A stretch of DNA of 5,446 bases. Origin: Acidobacteriaceae bacterium (GTDB taxonomy: Bacteria > Acidobacteriota > Terriglobia > Terriglobales > SbA1). The first letter of the stretch is position 1. Each line of letters opens with the position of its first letter. The translations under genes and the position numbers were made by a program. This document shows positions 1 to 5,446 of the stretch, one piece after another. The notes beneath the pieces were generated by a model. That model did no database searches. It was not told where the DNA came from and saw only the letters and a list, made by a program, of their open reading frames with translations. The stretch lies in contig PMHI01000320.1 in the NCBI GenBank assembly GCA_003156615.1, forward strand, positions 17,757 to 23,202, written 5' to 3'.

Positions 1-1911
1 GCCGTGGTCGTCGCACTCATCGCTGTGGTTGCCGTTATGGTTTATTTCCATTTCCGGCAGCCGCCGCAACTCACCGACAAAGACGTGATCGTGATCGCGG
101 ATTTCGCCAACACCACCGGCGATCCCGTATTTGACACCACCTTGAAAGAAGCTTTGGCGGTCGATCTGGAGCAATCGCCATTTCTCAACGTGCTCTCGGA
201 CCGAAGGCTGAGCGAGACCCTGAAGCTGATGGGGAGGACCCCGGACCAGCGTATAACGCGGGATCTGGGCCGCGAAGTTTGCATGCGCACGGGAAGCAAG
301 GCTTTGCTGGCGGGATCGATCGCCAGCCTGGGAAGCCACTACGCGATCGTTCTGAAGGCGGTGACCTGCCAGACGGACGATTTGCTGGGAGCAGCGCAGG
401 CGGAGGCCGAAAGCCGCGAGAAAATCCTGCCGACCCTAGGCGAGGCAGCCGCCACATTGCGCGGCAAGCTGGGCGAGTCCCTGGCGTCGGTCGAGAAGTT
501 TGACAAGCCGCTCGACGAGGCGACCACTCCCTCTCTCGAGGCGCTTCAGGCTTACACGGAGGGCGCCCGACTGGCCCGCGAAAAGGGTGATACGGATGCT
601 CTTCCGTTACTCAAGCGGGCGGTGGAACTCGATCCGAATTTTGCCCGTGCTTACGCCTCGCTGGGCATTCGTTACAACAATCTCGGCCAGGCCACTCGGG
701 CGATCGAGAATGTCCGCAGAGCTTACGAATTACGCGACCGGGTCAGCGAGCGCGAGAAGTATTACATCTCCTGTACTTATTTTACGCTGGTTACGGGCGA
801 GTTGGAAAAGGCGATTCAGCAATATGAATTGTGGATCCGCGATTATCCCCGGGATTACGTCGCCGAAACCAATCTGGGAGTGAATTACTTCATCATGGGA
901 CAGGTCGAGCGAGCGGCCGCGGTAACCCGGCAAGCGCTGCGCCTGGAGCCCGCCAACATTCTTGGCTACAACAATCTCGGCTTGGCTTATTTGTCCATGA
1001 ACCGGCTGGATGAGGCGAAGTCCACGTTCGATGAAGCCCTGGCTCGCAAGCTGGACGGTCCCTTCCTGCGGCAATCCATTTATTACCTCGACTTCCTGCG
1101 TAAAGATGCCCCGGGCATGCAAGAGCAGTTCGCGTGGGCGATGGGCAAGCCGGGGACCGAGGACATTCTGATGTCGGCTGAGTCCGACACGCAGGCCGAT
1201 TACGGCCACCTGCAGAAGTCCCGCCAGCTTTCGGCGCAGGCAGAAGAATCAGCCGAGCGCAACGACTCCAAAGAGACGGCGGCGTTCTGGCATGGAAATG
1301 AGGCACTGCGCGAAGTCGAGTTCGGCAGCTTCGCCGAGGGCCTGAAGCAAGCCCGCGAGGCCTTGGACCTGGCCCCCGGACGAGACGTAAGGGTGGAAGC
1401 GGCGCTGGCGTTGGCCCGCGGCGGTGACGTCGCGACCGCCGAGAAACTGGTGGACGCGCTCAATCAAGAGTTTCCCCTGGATACGCTCATGAACAATTAT
1501 TGGATCCCCACGGTGCGGGCAGCGATTGCTTTGCAGAGGCACGATTCGGCCAAGGCGATCGCGATTCTTCGCGCGTCCGTGCCGTACGAATTGGCCGCTC
1601 CGCCGCCGTTTTCGGGCACCATGTATCCGGTTTACCTGCTTGGCGAAAGCTATTTACGTCTGGGAAGTGATTCGGGAGACGGCGAGCTGGCGGCCGCGGC
1701 GTTTCAGAAAATCCTCGATCATCCCGGCGTGATCGTGAACTTTCCCTTGATTTCTCTATCTCATCTCGGACTGGGGCGCGCCCGCGCGCTTTCTGGCGAC
1801 GCCGCCCGCGCACGCACCGCTTACCAGGATTTCTTCGCCCTCTGGAAAGATGCCGATTCCGATATCCCCATCCTGAAGCAGGCTAAAGCGGAGTATGCCA
1901 AGCTGCAGTAA
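1..1911 (+). CDS. Membrane-anchored TPR sensor protein, C-terminal part (probably of a Ser/Thr protein kinase); 5' partial
   Basis: The frame is open from the first base, so the GTG at base 4 is not the true start. Residue numbers count that GTG as 1. Residues 1-17 are a hydrophobic stretch (VVALIAVVAVMVYFHF) that reads as a transmembrane helix. Residues about 25-168 (DKDVIVIADFANTTGDPVFD, then GSKALLAGSIASLG) resemble the TolB-N/FlgO-like domain that often precedes TPRs in bacterial signalling proteins. From about 180 to 352 there are five TPR-like helical pairs with the usual A/G/Y spacing and LDPN- or LEPAN-type ends. Less regular units follow at about 424-491 and 498-616. In Acidobacteria this architecture and the C-terminal wording (DSDIPILKQAKAEYAKLQ) typically follow a cytoplasmic Hanks-type kinase domain, sometimes a CadC-like winged helix. 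Neither is in the window, so the effector type is inferred. The TPR part should lie outside the cytoplasmic membrane and bind protein or peptide partners. TAA stop at 1909-1911. Confidence 0.85.
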   Translation, partial: AVVVALIAVVAVMVYFHFRQPPQLTDKDVIVIADFANTTGDPVFDTTLKEALAVDLEQSPFLNVLSDRRLSETLKLMGRTPDQRITRDLGREVCMRTGSKALLAGSIASLGSHYAIVLKAVTCQTDDLLGAAQAEAESREKILPTLGEAAATLRGKLGESLASVEKFDKPLDEATTPSLEALQAYTEGARLAREKGDTDALPLLKRAVELDPNFARAYASLGIRYNNLGQATRAIENVRRAYELRDRVSEREKYYISCTYFTLVTGELEKAIQQYELWIRDYPRDYVAETNLGVNYFIMGQVERAAAVTRQALRLEPANILGYNNLGLAYLSMNRLDEAKSTFDEALARKLDGPFLRQSIYYLDFLRKDAPGMQEQFAWAMGKPGTEDILMSAESDTQADYGHLQKSRQLSAQAEESAERNDSKETAAFWHGNEALREVEFGSFAEGLKQAREALDLAPGRDVRVEAALALARGGDVATAEKLVDALNQEFPLDTLMNNYWIPTVRAAIALQRHDSAKAIAILRASVPYELAAPPPFSGTMYPVYLLGESYLRLGSDSGDGELAAAAFQKILDHPGVIVNFPLISLSHLGLGRARALSGDAARARTAYQDFFALWKDADSDIPILKQAKAEYAKLQ

Positions 1912-1924
1912 CTGGGGGCAGCTT
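1900..1924. other. Small inverted repeat at the convergent gene junction
   Basis: A perfect 7-bp stem (AAGCTGC at 1900-1906, GCAGCTT at 1918-1924) encloses an 11-base loop. It covers the stop codon of the TPR gene and nearly all of the 17-bp gap to the stop codon of the convergent peptidase gene. No T-run follows on either strand, so it is not a standard intrinsic terminator. It could slow polymerase or protect the 3' end of either transcript, but it may be chance. No other terminator candidate is visible between the two genes. Confidence 0.25.
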
Positions 1925-1928
1925 CGTA

Positions 1929-3932
1929 TCATTTCGCCGCAGCCTGGGGAGCTTTCGCAAACCATTCCTCGAACCATGCCAGAGTGCGCAACCAGTAGTC
2001 GCGTGCGTCGGCCGGCTTGATGAACAAATGCCCCTCGTCGGGATAGACCACCAGCTTGGTCGGCACGTGCAGAGTTTCGAGGGCGTGCCACCATTCGACC
2101 GATTGTTCCATCGGCACTTCACCATCCCGGTCACCTACGAGGATCAGCGTCGGCGTCTTCACTGCCTTGACGAAGTGCATAGGATCGCTCTTAGCGTACA
2201 CCGCAGGATCGTCATACACCGATGCGCCGAAGAAGGGAATCATCCATTCGTCGATATCGTTCAGACCGTAATAGCTCAGCCAATCGGAGAGCCCGGCGCC
2301 TGCGACTGCGGCCGCAAAACGCCGGGTCTGGGTTTCGGCCCACATCGTCATGTATCCGCCGTAACTGTGTCCGCGAATGCCGATGCGCTTGCTGTCGATC
2401 GGGTACTGCTTGGAGATCGCATCCACACCAGCCATGATGTCGCGGTAGTCCCCGCCGCCAAAATCCTTCACATTACCCTGGGTAAACGCCTCTCCCTGCC
2501 CGTAGCTGCCGCGCGGATTTGGACAGAGAGCGAAATAACCCATCGCCGATTGCGGACCCATGCCGCTCTCGTCCCAGTGCGAGGTGCACGCCCACGAAGG
2601 TCCTCCGTGCACGTTGACGACGAGCGGATAAGTTTTGCCGGAGGCGAAATCCCTAGGCAACATCAACCACCCCTGCACCCGCGTGGCGCCGTTCATCCAG
2701 TGCACGTTGCGCATCTCGCCCCACGCCGGTTTAACTCCCGGGTTCAGATGGGTGAGCTGCTTCCATTTGCCAATCGGGCCCGCCCAGACTTCCGGTGGAG
2801 AGCTCGCCGATTGACGCGCAATCGCCGTGATTGATCCATCGTGCGAGAACGAACCGCCGGGGACCCAGGCATCGCTGGTTGTGGCCGTCAACTCTTCCCC
2901 GGCCCACAGTGATTTCACCACACCACTCTCGGTGCTCACGGTTGCGAAGCCGGAATTTCCATCCACGTTTTGGGCAAAGACGATCAGGCCGGAAGACTTC
3001 CATGCCAGCGCGGAAGGAGATGTCTTGCTGTTGGGACTCAGATTGCGTGCCGCGCCTCCCGTGATCGGGACGACATGGATTTCGCCGCCCGTGAGGCCCG
3101 CATCGCTCATCACCCCTTCGATGAAGGCGACACTCTTTCCATCGGGAGAGACCAGCGGATCCGCGATCTGCAGCCTCGGTTTATAAAGCTCGCGCATCTC
3201 GCCAGTCTGTGCATTCACCCGATAGAGACGGGCGATCCACCAGTTGGCATCGCCGGAACCATGCGCCGCACTTGCCGCCCACGCTTGTCCATCAGGAGTC
3301 CAGTCGTACTCATAGACGTACACGTCGGCGGGCGTGACCTGCGCCAAACGGTCCGTGCTCAGATCGATGGTTGCGATGCGCTCCTCGTAAATCTTCTGGT
3401 CGACAACTCCCGCGAGTGGCGTCATCGGCTGCAGTGGTCCCGCGACCCGCGGCATCCCTTCGATGAAGAGGATGGCAAGCTTCGACCCATCGGGAGAAAA
3501 GCGCGGACTCTGGACATACCCCTTCAGCTCCGCATGTTTAACCGGAGCATCGCCGTCGGCCGTCGCCGTCCAGACTTGAGAGGCGGGAACGTCGCCGGGA
3601 AGATCGGCGATCCATGCCAGGCGTTTACTGTCCGCGGACCACGTTACTTCGCGAATTGGAAGATTCCCTTCCGCGGAGATCGGGTGCGAAGATTCGCTAC
3701 TGGCGGCAACCACCGCGAGTTCTCCATTCACGATGTAAGCCACTTGCATTCCGTCCGGAGAGAGAGCAACTTGATCGATCCTCTTGGCGTGTGGCATGGA
3801 ATCAAGTATGGCTGCCGCACGAGAAGGGGCGGTGGTTTGGTCTTCGGCGAAAACAGAAGCACAGATGAGTAGGGATGCGAGGGCGCAAAGCAGCACCGAG
3901 GAAATAGAGAACGGGTTCGCTCGTGCATTCAT
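1929..3932 (-). CDS. Secreted S9-family (prolyl oligopeptidase-like) serine peptidase
   Basis: A complete 667-residue protein, ATG to TGA, of normal length for dipeptidyl-peptidase IV/acylaminoacyl-peptidase type S9 enzymes, which cleave short peptides, often after proline or at blocked N-termini. Residues 1-29 form a Sec signal peptide: a short basic start, a hydrophobic core, and likely cleavage after SVFA, so the enzyme should be periplasmic or exported. Residues about 45-400 form a TolB/PD40-like beta-propeller with recurring SPDG-type turns (LSPDG 57-61, FSPDG 145-149, VSPDG 261-265, FSHDG 362-366). The C-terminal alpha/beta hydrolase domain has HGGP (442-445), NPRGSYGQG (472-480), the nucleophile elbow GHSYGG with Ser523, Asp603 in GDRDGEVP and His635 in DEGH, so the triad is intact. 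It lies 29 bp downstream of the epimerase gene on the same strand. No clear Shine-Dalgarno precedes the ATG. The subfamily (S9B or S9C) and substrate cannot be settled by eye. Peptide scavenging is the likely role. Confidence 0.93.
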   Translation of the reverse strand: MNARANPFSISSVLLCALASLLICASVFAEDQTTAPSRAAAILDSMPHAKRIDQVALSPDGMQVAYIVNGELAVVAASSESSHPISAEGNLPIREVTWSADSKRLAWIADLPGDVPASQVWTATADGDAPVKHAELKGYVQSPRFSPDGSKLAILFIEGMPRVAGPLQPMTPLAGVVDQKIYEERIATIDLSTDRLAQVTPADVYVYEYDWTPDGQAWAASAAHGSGDANWWIARLYRVNAQTGEMRELYKPRLQIADPLVSPDGKSVAFIEGVMSDAGLTGGEIHVVPITGGAARNLSPNSKTSPSALAWKSSGLIVFAQNVDGNSGFATVSTESGVVKSLWAGEELTATTSDAWVPGGSFSHDGSITAIARQSASSPPEVWAGPIGKWKQLTHLNPGVKPAWGEMRNVHWMNGATRVQGWLMLPRDFASGKTYPLVVNVHGGPSWACTSHWDESGMGPQSAMGYFALCPNPRGSYGQGEAFTQGNVKDFGGGDYRDIMAGVDAISKQYPIDSKRIGIRGHSYGGYMTMWAETQTRRFAAAVAGAGLSDWLSYYGLNDIDEWMIPFFGASVYDDPAVYAKSDPMHFVKAVKTPTLILVGDRDGEVPMEQSVEWWHALETLHVPTKLVVYPDEGHLFIKPADARDYWLRTLAWFEEWFAKAPQAAAK

Positions 3933-3940
3933 GCGGATGG

Positions 3941-3946
3941 AGTATA
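3941..3946 (-). promoter_or_regulatory. Possible -10 box just upstream of the S9 peptidase start
   Basis: Read on the minus strand this is TATACT, one base from the sigma70 -10 consensus, ending 8 bases before the peptidase ATG. Transcription would start at or almost at the ATG, which fits the absence of a Shine-Dalgarno. The hexamer 17 bases further upstream (CGGCAT) does not resemble a -35 box, and there is no extended -10 TG. Short AT-rich hexamers occur by chance, so this is only a candidate. Confidence 0.22.
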
Positions 3947-3961
3947 GCTGGTTTCGAGAAC

Positions 3962-4912
3962 CTATGCCGAACGGCGGGCGGCGTTTGCACTCACATATTC
4001 GATCGTGGCCAACACCGCTTGCTTAATGGTTAAGCGCGGCCGCCAACCTAGAGCGCGGATCCGCGAGCAGTCCAGCAGGATAAAGGGGCTATCCCCCACC
4101 CAGCCGCGTTCGCCGCCCGAGTACGTGAACTTCGGACGCAGCCCAAGATGCTCGCAAATCCAGCCAATGGAGTCGTTGACCTCGCAATACTCGTCGGTCC
4201 CAAGATTAAAGATGTTCACTTTGTCGTTCGCCCGCTCGATGGCAGCAAGGATACCGTCGATGCAATCCTGCACGTATAAATACGATTTCCTCTGATGGCC
4301 GTTGCCCAGCACATGGAGATGCTCCGGGTGCTCGGCAAGCTGCTGGTAGAAGTCGAAAACATGCCCATGCGAGTAACGCTCGCCCAAAATCGACACGAAT
4401 CGAAAAATGTAGGCTTGCAGCCCAAAGCCTTCGCAGTAGGCTTGAATAAGGCCTTCCGCAGCCAGTTTGGAAGCACCGTAGAGCGAAGTCTGGATGGGGA
4501 AGGGACAGGTCTCAGGCGTGGGAAAAACGTCTGGCTCGCCGTAGACTGATCCCGTCGAAGAAAAGACGATTCGTTTGCTGCCTTGCTCGCGCATCGCCTC
4601 GAGCACGTTCCAGGTTGCGATGGTGTTCTGATCGAGATCCTTGCGCGGATGGTCGGTGCCGAAGCGCACGTCGGCATTGGCGGCGAAATGAACCACCAGT
4701 TCCGCGCCTTCCATCGCCTGCGCCAAGCTGGTCCGGTCGAGTAGGTCTGCCTGATGAAAACTAAATTGAGGGTGCCCCAGAGCTCCTGCCAGAAACCGGC
4801 GCTGTCCGGTCGACATATTATCGAACCCAACCACGCTATGGCCCGCGGCGAGCAGGCGGTCGACCATGTGACTGGCAATAAAGCCTGCCGCGCCGGTGAC
4901 GAAAACGCGCAA
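3962..4912 (-). CDS. NAD-dependent sugar-nucleotide epimerase/dehydratase (extended SDR, GalE-like)
   Basis: A complete 316-residue protein, TTG to TAG, of normal length for extended short-chain dehydrogenases acting on nucleotide sugars in the cytoplasm. The N-terminal Rossmann fold opens with TGAAGFIASH (6-15), a GxxGxxG-type motif in which the third Gly is Ala13. Asp31, at the end of the second strand, should bind the adenosine ribose of NAD. HFAANADV (75-82), FSSTGSVYGEP (117-127) and YGASK (Tyr145, Lys149) give the usual Ser/Thr-Tyr-Lys catalytic set. The C-terminal part has GNGHQRKSYLYVQDCIDGI (203-221) and LGWRP (288-292), typical of UDP-glucose 4-epimerase-like enzymes. The TTG start is favoured because GGAGGT lies 4 bases upstream and the Rossmann motif begins at once. 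The gene follows a lipid-type glycosyltransferase by 59 bp and precedes the peptidase by 29 bp, suggesting it supplies a sugar donor for a glycolipid or surface polysaccharide. The exact reaction is not determinable here: 4-epimerization of UDP-Glc or UDP-GlcNAc is likeliest, and a dehydratase or reductase role is possible. Confidence 0.92.
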   Translation of the reverse strand: MRVFVTGAAGFIASHMVDRLLAAGHSVVGFDNMSTGQRRFLAGALGHPQFSFHQADLLDRTSLAQAMEGAELVVHFAANADVRFGTDHPRKDLDQNTIATWNVLEAMREQGSKRIVFSSTGSVYGEPDVFPTPETCPFPIQTSLYGASKLAAEGLIQAYCEGFGLQAYIFRFVSILGERYSHGHVFDFYQQLAEHPEHLHVLGNGHQRKSYLYVQDCIDGILAAIERANDKVNIFNLGTDEYCEVNDSIGWICEHLGLRPKFTYSGGERGWVGDSPFILLDCSRIRALGWRPRLTIKQAVLATIEYVSANAARRSA

Positions 4913-4916
4913 AGTA

Positions 4917-4922
4917 ACCTCC
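4917..4922 (-). promoter_or_regulatory. Strong Shine-Dalgarno that fixes the TTG start of the epimerase gene
   Basis: The minus strand reads GGAGGT, then TACT, then TTG. This is a six-base match to the anti-Shine-Dalgarno core, four bases before TTG (five counted from GGAGG). The nearest in-frame ATG (Met16) falls after the NAD-binding glycine motif, so it cannot be the real start. Confidence 0.75.
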
Positions 4923-4932
4923 GTGCGGAATC

Positions 4933-4951
4933 GGGACCTGAATCGGTTCCC
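4933..4951. repeat. Short imperfect inverted repeat in the glycosyltransferase-epimerase gap
   Basis: GGGACC (4933-4938) and GGTTCCC (4945-4951) can pair as four plus two base pairs with one bulged T, around a six-base loop. It lies in the 59-bp gap, about 10 bases upstream of the epimerase Shine-Dalgarno. GAATCGG also occurs twice here (4928-4934 and 4940-4946), 12 bp apart. It could be an operator, a processing site, or nothing. No T-run follows, so it is not a typical terminator, and I see no good -35/-10 pair in the gap. Confidence 0.2.
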
Positions 4952-4971
4952 AACTCCGACCTAAGAAGAGT

Positions 4972-5446
4972 CTATCTGCTATTCGAAGATGTTTGCCGCA
5001 GCGCGATTCGCGTTCCCTTTAACTCAAAGCGGCTGTCGCGCCAGACATAGCGCAGGTTCAAGTAGCTGGCGAACCAGACCAGAAAGCCGAGCAAGTCGCG
5101 CAACGGATAGAGCCAGGGCGCGCGCCGCACCTGCGGATCACGAACTACCATCCAGCCCACCAGCCACGCTTCGGCCATCCGGTTTAACACGGTCGCACTC
5201 AGCAGAAGCGCTCCCAATCCCCAGTGTCCCAACCCGGCAGCCGCAAGGAATCCAAGCAGGCCATAGGGCACGGCGAAGATCAGTCCGCTGCCAAAGTGGC
5301 CCTTGGGACGTGAGTAGCGCGTGGTTTGCGCCCAGCGGAGTTGGTTTTGCCACATGCGGCGGAACGATTTCTGGTTCACCACATGATCGATGATGTGGCC
5401 GGAGAGCACCACGCGGTAACCCGCTTTGGCGATCAGGTTTCCGATG
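4972..5446 (-). CDS. Membrane glycosyltransferase of the ceramide glucosyltransferase/HpnI type, C-terminal part; 5' partial
   Basis: The frame runs open to the window edge, so the GTG at 5412 is internal. The visible 157 residues begin IGNLIAKAGYRVVLSGHIID, which in this family directly follows the acidic D3 motif just outside the window. Next comes QNQLRW, the (Q/R)xxRW motif that binds the acceptor or nucleotide sugar in GT2/GT21 processive-type enzymes, then SRPKGHFGSG. Two hydrophobic helices follow (about LIFAVPYGLLGFLAAAGL and LGALLLSATVLNRMAEAWLV) and a third near LRDLLGFLVWFASYL. A short basic tail ends at TAG (4972-4974). The order of QxxRW, membrane helices and an LRDLL...ASY...VW segment matches ceramide glucosyltransferases and the hopanoid enzyme HpnI, which puts N-acetylglucosamine on bacteriohopanetetrol at the inner membrane. 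The usual length is about 380-400 residues, so roughly 60 percent is missing. The lipid acceptor is inferred only. The epimerase gene 59 bp downstream may be co-transcribed. Confidence 0.82.
   Translation of the reverse strand, partial: IGNLIAKAGYRVVLSGHIIDHVVNQKSFRRMWQNQLRWAQTTRYSRPKGHFGSGLIFAVPYGLLGFLAAAGLGHWGLGALLLSATVLNRMAEAWLVGWMVVRDPQVRRAPWLYPLRDLLGFLVWFASYLNLRYVWRDSRFELKGTRIALRQTSSNSR

Noticed and set aside
4..6. GTG at the window edge as the start of the TPR protein
   Set aside because: The frame is open to base 1, the codon falls inside the transmembrane helix, and no ribosome site can be seen. The homologous architecture extends much further upstream.
730..1209. A 159-codon open frame on the - strand inside the TPR gene
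   Set aside because: The TPR reading is clearly the coding one. The opposite frame has no motif and would need complete overlap.
1912..1958. Imperfect direct repeat (CTGGGGGCAGCTTCG and CCTGGGGAGCTTTCG)
   Set aside because: Only two degenerate copies, one inside the peptidase C-terminal codons, with no insertion-site features. Chance similarity is likely.
2028..2834. A 268-codon open frame on the + strand, opposite the peptidase catalytic domain
   Set aside because: Same reason: low-complexity Arg/His/Pro-rich composition, no recognisable motif, fully inside the well-supported peptidase gene.
3136..3502. Recurring ATCGGGAGA-like strings in the peptidase gene
   Set aside because: They encode the repeated SPDG turns of the beta-propeller read from the opposite strand, so they reflect protein repeats and not a DNA element.
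2970..3872. A 300-codon open frame on the + strand, opposite the S9 peptidase
   Set aside because: It is antisense to a gene with an intact triad and signal peptide. The translation is rich in Arg, His and Pro, shows no domain, and is typical of a mirror frame in GC-rich DNA.
3846..3932. Lipoprotein signal (Cys16 or Cys24) in the S9 peptidase leader
   Set aside because: The residues before the cysteines (VLLC, LLIC) do not fit a lipobox, which needs a small residue just before Cys. SVFA followed by E is a good ordinary signal peptidase site.
4216..4953. A 245-codon open frame on the - strand overlapping the epimerase in another frame
   Set aside because: Its translation lacks any SDR motif and is rich in Ser, Arg and Pro. 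The epimerase frame carries all the catalytic residues.
5410..5412. GTG as the start of the glycosyltransferase
   Set aside because: The eleven codons before it continue the conserved IGNLIAKAGYRV segment, so the start is beyond the window.

Overview
The window looks like a chromosomal segment of a soil-type Acidobacteriota (Acidobacteria/Terriglobia) bacterium. This rests on family resemblance and not on a marker gene. The rightward gene has the membrane-anchored sensor plus TPR architecture, and the C-terminal wording, that I associate with the many Ser/Thr-kinase/TPR paralogues of that phylum. It sits beside a secreted S9 peptidase and a hopanoid/ceramide-type glycosyltransferase. The DNA is GC-rich and almost entirely coding, and I see no tRNA, rRNA, CRISPR array, IS element or phage gene.

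Layout: (1) 1-1911, + strand: the C-terminal part of a large membrane protein, with a transmembrane helix at the window edge, a TolB-N/FlgO-like extracytoplasmic domain and about ten TPR-like units. The N-terminal part, expected to be a cytoplasmic Ser/Thr kinase or winged-helix domain, lies before base 1. (2) 1929-3932, - strand: a complete secreted S9 prolyl-oligopeptidase-family serine peptidase, converging on gene 1 with only 17 bp between the stop codons. (3) 3962-4912, - strand: a complete NAD-dependent sugar-nucleotide epimerase (extended SDR, GalE-like), starting at TTG behind a strong Shine-Dalgarno. (4) 4972-5446, - strand: the C-terminal 157 residues of a membrane glycosyltransferase of the ceramide glucosyltransferase/HpnI type, whose 5' end is beyond the window.

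The three minus-strand genes run glycosyltransferase, epimerase, peptidase with gaps of 59 and 29 bp, so they could be one transcription unit. The first two make sense together: the epimerase could supply or modify the nucleotide sugar that the glycosyltransferase puts on a membrane lipid. The peptidase has no obvious link to that pathway and may have its own promoter. The TPR gene is a separate unit.

I found no convincing new biological system. The points most worth a second look are the epimerase/lipid-glycosyltransferase pairing, the missing effector domain of the TPR receptor, the TTG start of the epimerase, and a possible leaderless start for the peptidase.
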